Assembly (NCBI GenBank): GCA_025353725.1 | Contig: JANXOF010000009.1 | Span: 1 to 38,580 of the forward strand | Direction of reading: 5' to 3' | DNA: 38,580 nt | DNA from: Polyangiaceae bacterium | Lineage (GTDB): Bacteria > Myxococcota_A > Polyangia > Polyangiales > Polyangiaceae | Shown here: one piece after another, positions 17,935 to 25,827 of the stretch | Position numbering within the stretch: the stretch's first letter is position 1 | Layout: every line of letters starts with the position of its first letter | Made by a program: the position numbers and the translations under genes | Notes under the pieces: generated by a model | Seen by the model: only the letters and a program-made list of their open reading frames with translations | Told to the model about the DNA's origin: nothing | Database searches by the model: none

Positions 17935-19053
17935 TCACGATTGCCGGAGGCGCGCGCTTCCGGTTCCGCGGTAGAGATAGCGTTTGTCCTCGGCTGGCGT
18001 CGCGTGCGAGGTTGAGTCCGCACGGTACTGCGCGTCGCCGATGAGCGCGTGATCCGGAGAGAGTTGGCATGCTGGGTCTGTTTTTGCGGCGTCGCCCGTG
18101 AGTGCGAAAGCCTGACATCGACAGCCTCCGTAGTCGATGCTCCTGCGGTCGCAGCTTCGGCATGGTTCGGACATCCACGCCTCGCCTCGATAGGCGAGCA
18201 TCGCGGGAGAACGTTCCCAGATGTGCGCGAGTGGCTGTGCGCGCACGCTGTCGAACGTAAGTGACGTTAGACTCGTAGCCGCATGACATGGCACGACGCG
18301 TCCGTCGGGGACGACTTGAATAAATCGACGCGCCCAGCCATCCATACACGCCTTCGGGGTGACTCCAAAGTAGTCGGGCTTGACGAAGAGAACCTCCATC
18401 GAGCCTCGCAGGCGCTCGCGATGTAGCGCCGCCATGTGTGCCGCTCGGTCGACCTGTTCGCGACTCGGTAAGAGAAGGTCACGATTGGCCAGCGCCCAGC
18501 TGACATATTGTGTGTTGGCGAGTTCGAGTCGGTCGGCGCGGACCAGCTCTGCGAGGGCGACCAGCTCATCGATCTCGCCAAGGTTTGCGCGATGGAGCAC
18601 GACATTCATCGTGAGCGGAAGTCCGAGGTCTTTTACCCAACGCATGACGGTGAGCTTTTTCGCGTGGCCCGCGTAGCCTGCGACGCCGTCGCCAAGCTCT
18701 GCTCGGCTGCTTTGCACGCTCACCTGGACGTGATCGAGGCCAGCCCGGACAAGGTCTTCGAGACGCGCGCGGGTAAGGGGAATGCCGCTTGTGATAAGGT
18801 TTACATACAAGCCGAGTTCGTGCGCGTGCTTGACGAGAAGCTCGAGATCGCCGCGGACCAAGGGCTCGCCGCCTGTAAGGTGGAGCTGGACTACCCCGAG
18901 GGCTTCGGCGTCGCTGAAGACGCGGCACCACTCGTCGTGGCTTAGCTCGTCTTTATGGGCCGCCAAGTCCATGGGGTTCGAGCAGTACGGACACCGTAGC
19001 GGGCAGCGATACGTCAGTTCTGCAATGAGTGTGTAGGGCCTTGGAGTGGTCAT
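17935..19053 (-). CDS. pqqE: PqqA-peptide radical SAM enzyme PqqE
   Basis: A 372-residue radical SAM/SPASM protein. PqqE makes the C-C bond between Glu and Tyr of the PqqA peptide, the first step of PQQ synthesis. The radical-SAM cluster motif is C17, C21 and C24 in TYRCPLRCPYC. LHLTGGEPL follows at about 57-65. The SPASM part binds auxiliary clusters: CMDGW, VPCHAA, and the C-terminal run SCDRRSIDYGGCRCQAF with a last Cys in DPACQLSPDH. Length fits the family (about 370-390). A GGAGG SD lies just before the ATG. It is separated from pqqD by an opposite-strand gene, so it needs its own promoter in 19054-19156. Confidence 0.95.
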   Translation of the reverse strand: MTTPRPYTLIAELTYRCPLRCPYCSNPMDLAAHKDELSHDEWCRVFSDAEALGVVQLHLTGGEPLVRGDLELLVKHAHELGLYVNLITSGIPLTRARLEDLVRAGLDHVQVSVQSSRAELGDGVAGYAGHAKKLTVMRWVKDLGLPLTMNVVLHRANLGEIDELVALAELVRADRLELANTQYVSWALANRDLLLPSREQVDRAAHMAALHRERLRGSMEVLFVKPDYFGVTPKACMDGWARRFIQVVPDGRVVPCHAATSLTSLTFDSVRAQPLAHIWERSPAMLAYRGEAWMSEPCRSCDRRSIDYGGCRCQAFALTGDAAKTDPACQLSPDHALIGDAQYRADSTSHATPAEDKRYLYRGTGSARLRQS

Positions 19054-19156
19054 AGGACCTCCGTCTCGAAAGGTGGCATTCCGCTTGCTCTTGAAGCCGA
19101 GGAGAAGATGTTTTCTTCAAGCTCTCCACGGTTGGAGAGAAGCGGAGCATTCGTAA

Positions 19157-19702
19157 ATGTCAATACATAAGTCATTCGCCATCGTTGCGTGCTCGTTTGT
19201 CCTCTTCATCGGCTGCAGCGCGACCCAAGACGAGCAGGGTGAGGCGAATTCCGAGCTCAATTCCGCTGGTGCGGCTGCCTCGGGCCGAAGTGCTCGCCCG
19301 AAGGTGGGTACCGACGATCCACCCGCGGTCCGTGAGGGAGCCCTCTCGATCGAACCCCTCGAAACGTTGGCCGCGGGGCCTGCTGCCGGCACGTACTCAA
19401 ATATTTGCCAACAAGCTATCCGAGTTGGCGCGGTCGTTATCATGTGTGTCATTCCGTGTAACTTGTCGCCCAGTGGCAACGTTGCGGGGACGCCGGCTGG
19501 GGATGTCGCTGCGAGCATCAATGAGTGCAAAAAGCGAGCGAAAAAGGTGGAAGAAGACACTCAGTCCGGCGCTCACGGCGGCGGTTTTGGTGTTAACGAC
19601 GTTGTGGAATTTGGTGGCAACGCTTTCAAGGTGCTTGTCGGTGCGGGCGTTATCTTGGTTTGTACCGCCACGGGTCTCTGCGAGCGGTCGTTCGCCTTCT
19701 AG
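19157..19702 (+). CDS. Cys-containing lipoprotein, unknown, inserted between pqqD and pqqE
   Basis: A 181-residue predicted lipoprotein: basic N-terminus, hydrophobic core, lipobox LFIGC at about residue 20. The mature part has six further Cys residues (NICQQA, MCVIPC, NECKK, LVCTATGLCE), a mixed hydrophilic middle and a hydrophobic segment near 158-175. No known domain was recognised. It runs against pqqD and pqqE and interrupts the minus-strand pqq operon. The antisense frame (19117-19560) is also open but lacks any signal or family feature, so I take the plus strand as real. Confidence 0.65.
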   Translation: MSIHKSFAIVACSFVLFIGCSATQDEQGEANSELNSAGAAASGRSARPKVGTDDPPAVREGALSIEPLETLAAGPAAGTYSNICQQAIRVGAVVIMCVIPCNLSPSGNVAGTPAGDVAASINECKKRAKKVEEDTQSGAHGGGFGVNDVVEFGGNAFKVLVGAGVILVCTATGLCERSFAF

Positions 19703-19738
19703 TGATGCGCATGCCGTGTCGCTTTTAGGATTGCCGCG

Positions 19739-20041
19739 CTAGCCGCGCGTCAAAAGACCTCGATTGCTGAGCTCTGTCACGAACTCCAAGACATCTACCT
19801 TCACGGTATCGCGCACGCCGCCCACGTGTTCGAGGAGGAGTTCTTCGACGATGGTGTCGACTGCACGTGTGCCGTCGCACTTTTTTGCGATGGCCGCCGC
19901 GGCTTCGTTCAACTCGAGTCCACGCTCGGGATAAAGGATCATGTACTTTTTTCCATGGCGATCAAACTTCAGGCGCGCTTTCGCGGCAAGCTTAGGAATG
20001 AAAGTGCCGTTCACGGTGACTGGGGACTTCACGTCCGTCAC
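19739..20041 (-). CDS. pqqD: PQQ biosynthesis peptide chaperone PqqD
   Basis: A 100-residue PqqD, the RRE-fold chaperone that binds PqqA and presents it to PqqE. The signature parts are IPKLAAKARLKFDRHGKKYM, LYPERGLELNEAAAAI, and CDGTRAVDTIVEEL followed by an ending helix and LSNRGLLTRG. The GTG start at 20041 is chosen because it overlaps the pqqC stop by 4 bp (GTGA), as expected for a coupled operon, and because PqqD proteins have about 90-100 residues. The frame is open far upstream, but that part lies inside pqqC. Confidence 0.92.
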   Translation of the reverse strand: MTDVKSPVTVNGTFIPKLAAKARLKFDRHGKKYMILYPERGLELNEAAAAIAKKCDGTRAVDTIVEELLLEHVGGVRDTVKVDVLEFVTELSNRGLLTRG

Positions 20042-20742
20042 GTAAGTGGGTGTGCCGTGCAGAGGGCATCGAGAAGTGCCCATAAGATGTGCGTCTTCGC
20101 GATAAGTGCGGCGATGCAGCTCTCCTGCGCGGCGCGCGTCACCGCATGCGCTAAGACGTAACCGATAGCTTCCTGGGAGTCGTCGCGCGCTCGTATCACT
20201 CGTCCGCGAAAATACGCGAGCGTCTCCGCCTCGACCCACGGATAGTGCATTTCCCAGGCTGCGATACGAGTCGCCATGAGATCAGGAGAGAAGAATTCGG
20301 TGAGTGACGAGGCAACTGCTTCGACGAGCGGGCGCTCGCGAACTAGCTGAACGTAGGCGTCGCATGCGAAGCGGACGCCGGGCAGCACGCCTCGGAGTGA
20401 CGACACCTCGTCGACGTCGAGGCCTACCCCGCGGGCAAGCCTTAGCCATTGCGCAAGCCCTCCTTGTCCCTCGGCGAGACCGTCATGATCGTGGAGGCGG
20501 CGAATCCACATCCTCCGAAATGCGGGGTCTTCAGACTTTGAAAGAATGACGGCATCTTTAATGGGAATACGTGTTTGGTAGTAATAGCGATTTTGCACCC
20601 ATGCTTGGATGTGTTCGCGTGACAGCAGCCCCGCGTGCATCGCGAGGTGAAAGGGATGGCGGTCGTGGTAGCGCGCGTCACCTTCGGCCTTCAGGCGCGC
20701 CATGAACGCATCAGAGTCGAGCCGATTCGAGTCGCTCACCAT
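20038..20742 (-). CDS. pqqC: Pyrroloquinoline-quinone synthase PqqC
   Basis: A 234-residue PqqC, the cofactor-free oxidase that closes the ring and completes PQQ by an eight-electron oxidation. Recognisable stretches are RYHDRHPFHLAMHAG near the N-terminus, QAWVQNRYYYQTRIPIKDA and RRLHDHDG, then FEFS-like TEFFSPDLMATRIAAWE and HYPWVEAETLAYFRGR. The start at 20742 gives the normal length, and its ATG overlaps the pqqB stop by 7 bp. The frame is open to 21036, but that part is inside pqqB. Confidence 0.95.
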   Translation of the reverse strand: MVSDSNRLDSDAFMARLKAEGDARYHDRHPFHLAMHAGLLSREHIQAWVQNRYYYQTRIPIKDAVILSKSEDPAFRRMWIRRLHDHDGLAEGQGGLAQWLRLARGVGLDVDEVSSLRGVLPGVRFACDAYVQLVRERPLVEAVASSLTEFFSPDLMATRIAAWEMHYPWVEAETLAYFRGRVIRARDDSQEAIGYVLAHAVTRAAQESCIAALIAKTHILWALLDALCTAHPLT

Positions 20743-21644
20743 GAGATTTCCATTCCGTCGACCGCGACCTCCCAGCCCGCAGCCTCCACTGCCCGGCGCT
20801 CCTCGCCTGGGCCGAGGATGGGATTCGTGTTGTTGATGTGCGTATAGATCTTGCGTGCGGCAACGGACGCGAGACCTTCGAGACTTCCGTAAGGGCCGCT
20901 GATGGGCATATGAGCCATATCCTTGGCGACTGACTGCGAGAGGCTTTGTCTCACGAGCTCGTCTTCTGCGTAAAAGGTGCCATCGAAAAGAAGGACCGAA
21001 CATCCCGACAGGTCGACGCCGTTGAGATTGGCGCACGCGGCGGCGTACGTCAGAGCTGGCGAGTCGTGTGCGTCCACCTCCCGGAGCGATAGTCCGACGT
21101 TGTCTTCACTGCTCGAAGCGGAACGCCCGATGAGGTGCACGGGCAGCTTCCCCGGGACGGCGAAGGGAAGAACGCGAACGCCGAGAGAGTCTCCGGCTGC
21201 GTCGCGAAGCTCGATCTCCGTTCCGAGGGCAAGGGGCCGGAAGACTACCTGGCCGTCGAAACGCTTGAGCGTTCGAAGGAGGACGCTCGCTTCAAGCCCT
21301 GCCCACACAGAAGCTGTCGCGTACAGCGCAAAGGGCTGAGACTCTCGCATCGAAAAAAGCCCGAGAATGTGGTCCATATCGCCGTTGGTGAGGACCACCG
21401 CGCCGATCGGAGAGTGTCGCTTTGCTCGCGGCCAGAGCGCTGGGGTGGCTTGGATTTGGGCGAGCACATCGGGTGAGGCGTTTACCAAAGCGAAACGCTC
21501 GCCATCCGAAGTGACGGCGAGAGAGTCCTGGGTGCGCGAGGTGAAGCCAGGCCGCCCCTCACGAACCGCGACGCATCCGTCGCATCCGCAGTTCCACTGG
21601 GGAAACCCACCGCCCGCAGCCGAGCCCGTTACGATGGCACGCAT
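20736..21644 (-). CDS. pqqB: PQQ biosynthesis protein PqqB
   Basis: A 302-residue metallo-beta-lactamase-fold protein. PqqB hydroxylates the cross-linked Glu-Tyr intermediate. The N-terminus has GSAAGGGFPQWNCGCDGC, with the structural zinc Cys cluster. The metal-site region reads LTNGDMDHILGLFSMRE. Further family stretches are NVGLSLRE, LLFDGTFYAEDE and a C-terminal HINNTNPIL motif. It is first in the pqqB-pqqC-pqqD run with overlapping genes. No pqqA lies directly upstream as it usually does (see 23274-23438). Confidence 0.95.
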   Translation of the reverse strand: MRAIVTGSAAGGGFPQWNCGCDGCVAVREGRPGFTSRTQDSLAVTSDGERFALVNASPDVLAQIQATPALWPRAKRHSPIGAVVLTNGDMDHILGLFSMRESQPFALYATASVWAGLEASVLLRTLKRFDGQVVFRPLALGTEIELRDAAGDSLGVRVLPFAVPGKLPVHLIGRSASSSEDNVGLSLREVDAHDSPALTYAAACANLNGVDLSGCSVLLFDGTFYAEDELVRQSLSQSVAKDMAHMPISGPYGSLEGLASVAARKIYTHINNTNPILGPGEERRAVEAAGWEVAVDGMEISW

Positions 21645-21788
21645 TGCAGCAGTGTAAACCGTTCCCGGCGGACCTGGCGGATCGAGCGCAACCCAGCTCC
21701 GCTTTCGTCTCGTGTCGGCGCACTCGTCAAAGGCGCGCTCTCACGCAAACTTACCCTGGATTACATTTTGCTACACGGCAGACGTCCC

Positions 21789-23229
21789 ATGAAACTTTCT
21801 CTCCTCGTTCCGCCCGTTGGACTCGGATTCGTGATTTCGGCTCTCGTCGCTTCTTCCTTTGCGCCGGCTTGCGGCAGCGCGGGGAATAGCACCTTATCGG
21901 TTCGATCCGTACGCCGCGACGCTAAAAGCCGACCCCTCGAAGACGCTCGCTAAGACGGGTCCTCTTGCCGGGTCTGACGCGTACAAACAGCCGCCTATCA
22001 AACTGGTGATTCGCGGTCTCCCGAGTGATGGGCGCCATCCACTCAAGAAATTCGTCTTCGACAAACGAGACCCGTGGACGATGTACGTGAACCTTGGAAC
22101 GGCGTCGGACGTGTGTGAGCAGGGGGCCGGCGCACGGCCTCCGGCTGGATTCCCCTTCCCATGCCCCGAGGCTGAAGAGGGAAGCCCGCGCGGATCGATT
22201 CGCAAGTACACCCTCGCAGGCCCCGATCACGTAGGGGGCGCGTTTACGACCTTCGCCAGAGGTCTGCGAAATTCGATGGCGCTCGCGGTTCATCCGACCT
22301 CGAATTTACTCATTCAGGGGGAAAACTCGCGAGATTCGATCGATAAGCTCGACGCCTCGCTCAAGGATCAAGAAGGCGACCTTCCGCACGAGGAGTTGAA
22401 TGTAATTACCCAAGGCACCCACTACGGTTGGCCTTACTGCATTGATAATGGTACGCCGAATCCTGAATATCGTGGTCGTGTGGACTGCGCGAATTATAAG
22501 ACGCCTGCGCTACTTTTGCCGGGACATGCGGCTCCTCTCGGGATGAATTTCTATACGGGAGCGATGTTCCCTGCGGCCTATAAGAACCATCTGCTCGTCA
22601 CGCTTCACGGATATCGCGAATATGGGCACCGGCTCATGCTCGTGCCTGTCGACGCGCAAGGCGTGCCCGGAGTCGGCGAGCCGCTCGATATTCTGCGAGG
22701 GTGGGACAAGAGCGCGGATGGGCGCGACCCACAAGGCGCCCCGGTCGACGTGATCGTCGCCAGGGATGGCTCACTTTACGTGACGGAGGATAAAAATGGC
22801 GACGTGCTCCGCGTCTTCTTTGACGCGCGCCTTGGAGATGGCGCCCCAATGCGACCGCGGCCACCCTCGAGGCCGGTGGTAAGTGCCGACGAGCAGGCAC
22901 GCTGCGCGGCTCTCGCGGGTCGTACGGACGATTTTTCTCGCGTGCAACGTGACGTTATCGATACCGCGTGTGTAAGTTGTCACGGTGCAGGACCGGGCTA
23001 TGCGGGCGGTCTTGCCCTGTTCAAGTGCGATGCCGTGGGTAACGCAAAGCGACTTACGACGGCGCGCGGGGGCGGCCGTGGAGCCTACGTGTCGGGCGGC
23101 GATTTGGGTAGCGAGCTTCTCTTGCGGCTCAAGGGTCAAGGCTTCCCGCAAATGCCAGCGGGCGGCGTGAGTCCTGAGGCTCTCAGTGAGGTTGAAACTT
23201 GGATTCGCGCAGGCGCCCCGCTTCCGTAG
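21789..23229 (+). pseudogene. PQQ-type sorbosone/glucose dehydrogenase with cytochrome c tail, deleted and frameshifted
   Basis: An ATG at 21789 opens a good lipoprotein signal peptide ending at SSFAPACGS. From about 21890 the matching enzyme sequence is in another frame, and about 100 N-terminal residues of the beta-propeller are missing: it picks up at YRFDPYAATL, which corresponds to the strand before the LPSDGRH region. The rest is well preserved: NSMALAVHP, ELNVITQGTHYGWPYC, GAPVDVIVARDGSLYVTEDK. A C-terminal c-type cytochrome domain has CVSCH and a distal FPQMP. In a separate frame the open part runs 21859-23229 (456 codons) from an ATG. The family is the soluble PQQ-dependent sugar dehydrogenases. 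An assembly or sequencing error cannot be excluded. Confidence 0.8.
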
Positions 23230-23273
23230 CTTCCGGCGCTCGACAGGCGCACACTGTGTGTCATAGTCTGACG

Positions 23274-23438
23274 ATGCTCACGAAGACCTGGAACACGCCG
23301 CTGGCGATCGAAATCAAGATGGACGCCGAGGTCTCGTCTTACCAGGACGATAGCTACGATCCCGTAAAAGAGGGACCGCACTTCGTCTCCAATGAAGCTG
23401 CCGAGAGCCTTGCGCACCGAAGTATCCCGACATCCTGA
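23274..23438 (+). CDS. pqqA: PQQ precursor peptide PqqA
   Basis: A 54-residue peptide, small enough to be missed by automatic calling. Residues 6-23 follow the PqqA pattern: W6-x-x-P9-x-x-x-E13-I14, then E19-V20-S21-S22-Y23. E19 and Y23 stand in the E-x-x-x-Y spacing that PqqE cross-links, as in the known Methylorubrum PqqA (W, P, EI, then EVTSY). It is longer than classical PqqA (22-40 residues) because 31 residues follow the Tyr. It lies 44 bp behind the damaged dehydrogenase and 72 bp before the S9 peptidase, on the opposite strand from pqqBCDE. No strong SD is visible. PQQ would be built from E19 and Y23. Confidence 0.82.
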   Translation: MLTKTWNTPLAIEIKMDAEVSSYQDDSYDPVKEGPHFVSNEAAESLAHRSIPTS

Positions 23439-23510
23439 CGCGCGGCTAAAGACTGACGGCGTCTGGAACGGTCTGAGCCGTGTATCGGCGTTTCGAGTAA
23501 GACGTGCGCC

Positions 23511-25814
23511 ATGCGAGCGCTCGTTTTGTTTGTCGTCTGGCTAGCTCTCGCGAGCGGCTGCGGCGGGTCCACCCCAAGGGTTTCGTCAACCGGCTCGCAC
23601 GCGGGTCCCTCTGCCAAGGGCTCGTCGTTGTCGCCATCGCTCTCGAACGAGACAAGGGTCGTGGTGGGCGGACCTGAAGCGAGCCGAATGACGTTTGCGC
23701 GCATCGCGAAGTATCCAGAGCCCGGGTGGAACGTTCCGCGTCATGTCGAGCATAGTCCTGATGGAACGTCGGTGACTTTCCTCGCGAGTGAATCCGGCGA
23801 CGAGACGCTCTCGCTCTTTGCCTTCGATAGGCGGACCGGGCGGAGCGCGCTTCAGCTACGCGCGGGGGATCTCACCTCTTCTCCTTCCGGCGTCGCGCTA
23901 TCGCTCGATGAAGAGCTTCGTCGCGAACGACAACGCGACCGAAGCGAAGGCATCACGAATTATGTGTGGGCCAAGCGAGCGCCTGTCCTTGTCGTGCCTT
24001 ATCGTGGCGACGTCTTTGTGCGCGACGCGCGCCCGGGCCGCCCGGCAGGCGTGCGAGCTTTGACGACGACGCCCGAGACCGAGCTGGACGCAAAGCCGTG
24101 CGATACGGGCGAGCGCGTTGCCTTTGTCCGAAAGGCCGAACTCGTCGTTGTCGATGTCGCGACCGGTCGAGAGATCGCCGCCACACGCGGCGCTGCGGCG
24201 TCTGTGACTCGTGGGCAAAGCGACTTTAATGGACAAGAAGAATTCGGTGAACCAAGTGGGTTTTGGTGGTCACCGCGTTGTGACCGAATCGCGTATCTCG
24301 AGGTCGACGAGCGGCCGGTCGCCAGCGTTCCCGTGCTTGGTTACCGAAACGGCAATCCCGATCTGATGATGCAACGCTATCCGCGTTCGGGCGCGCTCAA
24401 TCCCGTCGTTCGCGCGGGCATTCTCGACCTCGCCACGAACACGACGACGTGGATAAAGTCCCCGGAAAAAGATGAGCAATACATGGGTCGTTTCGCGTGG
24501 AGCGACGACGGCACATCGCTTTATCTCCAGAGTCTGTCGCGCGATCAGAAGCGGCTGTCGCTTCTCAGGAGTGACCCGCGCAGTGGTCTTACGAAAGAGC
24601 TCGTTCAAGAGACCTCCCCCGCGTGGGTGTCCTTTTCACCCATGCGAGTTTTGGCCAAAGCGGACGCGATTCTTTTCACGACGACAAAAAGCGGGCATCG
24701 TCATCTTGAGTTGCGTAGCGCGCGCGACGGGAGTGTCCTCACGGCGCTCACCTCGGGGCCGTGGGACGTCGATGAGATCGATGCCGTCGACGAAGAGAGG
24801 GGGCGCGTCGTCGTCACGGGAACGCGCGAGGGACCGCTCGAGAAACACGCGTACGCGGTGCCGCTCAAGGGCGGCGACGTCGTGCGACTCACGTCCGAAC
24901 GCGGGACCCATGCGGTGCATTTCGACTTGGCCGGGAAGAACTGGGTCGATGTCCACTCCGCGCTCGACCGATTGCCAGTGGCGGCTGTCATGGGCGAACA
25001 CTCTGAAAAGCAGGGTGAGCTTCCCGTTCGCATCGACAACGACATCGCATCCCTCGAGCTGCGAACGCCAAAGCTCGTCACGATCCCCTCAGCGACGGGC
25101 GAAACGCTGCACGGGGCGCTCCTCACGCCGCGTGTCGTAACCGGAAGGCATCCGGTCGTGATCATGGTGTACGGCGGGCCCACTGCGCAGCTCGTACAGG
25201 ATCGCTGGGCGCCGCGTCTTCTGTGGCAGCACCTGGCCGATCGCGGGTTTGTAGTCTTCCAACTCGACAATCGCGGAAGCGCCGGTCAAGGGGAAGCGTT
25301 CGCGCGGCTTGTTCACCGACGTCTCGGAACGCTGGAGTTGGAAGATCAGGTGGCTGGAGCAAGGTGGCTCGCGTCGCAGCCTTTTGTCGATCCGGCCCGC
25401 ATCGGGATTTATGGGCATAGCTACGGCGGCTTCATGGCGGCGCTGGCCATGCTCGATACGAAAGGCGTGTTTCGCGCCGGCGTTGCAGGAGCGCCCGTGA
25501 CGGACTGGCGACTTTACGACACGGGCTACACGGAGCGTTTCATGGAAACGCCCGAACAAAACCCTGAAGGTTACGCGGCGGCTGACCTGTCAAAGAAAGC
25601 CGCCAACCTCGAAGGCAAGCTGTTGCTCGTCCACGCTCAAATGGACGAAAATGTGCACTATCAGCATACAGCGCAGCTCGTGGATGCCTTGGTCGCCGCG
25701 GGAAAAGCGTTCGACCTTTTAGTCTTGCCGAGCGAGCGCCATGGTCAACGGGTAGCGAGCACGCGGGGCTATGTCGCGCAGCGCGTAGCGACCTTCTTCG
25801 CCGAAGCCCTGTAG
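23511..25814 (+). CDS. S9 family (DPP-IV-like) serine peptidase lipoprotein
   Basis: A 767-residue exported peptidase. The signal peptide ends in the lipobox LASGC (about 13-17). A DPP-IV-type beta-propeller fills about 60-500, with a DFNGQEEFGEPSGFWW-type region near 240-255, as in dipeptidyl peptidases. The alpha/beta-hydrolase domain follows. The catalytic triad is S637 in YGHSYGGF, D712 in QMDENVHY, and H744 in SERHGQ. Such enzymes cut dipeptides, often X-Pro, from N-termini. It is the next gene after pqqA on the same strand. A role in PqqA processing is possible but is weakened by the export signal. Confidence 0.9.
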   Translation: MRALVLFVVWLALASGCGGSTPRVSSTGSHAGPSAKGSSLSPSLSNETRVVVGGPEASRMTFARIAKYPEPGWNVPRHVEHSPDGTSVTFLASESGDETLSLFAFDRRTGRSALQLRAGDLTSSPSGVALSLDEELRRERQRDRSEGITNYVWAKRAPVLVVPYRGDVFVRDARPGRPAGVRALTTTPETELDAKPCDTGERVAFVRKAELVVVDVATGREIAATRGAAASVTRGQSDFNGQEEFGEPSGFWWSPRCDRIAYLEVDERPVASVPVLGYRNGNPDLMMQRYPRSGALNPVVRAGILDLATNTTTWIKSPEKDEQYMGRFAWSDDGTSLYLQSLSRDQKRLSLLRSDPRSGLTKELVQETSPAWVSFSPMRVLAKADAILFTTTKSGHRHLELRSARDGSVLTALTSGPWDVDEIDAVDEERGRVVVTGTREGPLEKHAYAVPLKGGDVVRLTSERGTHAVHFDLAGKNWVDVHSALDRLPVAAVMGEHSEKQGELPVRIDNDIASLELRTPKLVTIPSATGETLHGALLTPRVVTGRHPVVIMVYGGPTAQLVQDRWAPRLLWQHLADRGFVVFQLDNRGSAGQGEAFARLVHRRLGTLELEDQVAGARWLASQPFVDPARIGIYGHSYGGFMAALAMLDTKGVFRAGVAGAPVTDWRLYDTGYTERFMETPEQNPEGYAAADLSKKAANLEGKLLLVHAQMDENVHYQHTAQLVDALVAAGKAFDLLVLPSERHGQRVASTRGYVAQRVATFFAEAL

Positions 25815-25827
25815 CCTCATGCGTCTC

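Noticed and set aside
19117-19560. A minus-strand frame that would keep the pqq operon on one strand
   Set aside because: It has no signal peptide or domain, while the plus-strand frame has a proper lipobox. It also shows no E-x-x-x-Y motif, so it is not pqqA.
20743-21036. N-terminal extension of pqqC
   Set aside because: The extra 98 residues are Arg-rich shadow sequence of pqqB; the ATG at 20742 gives the normal PqqC start.
21645-21788. Expected position of pqqA directly upstream of pqqB
   Set aside because: No frame on either strand shows the E-x-x-x-Y motif here; the candidate lies at 23274-23438 instead.
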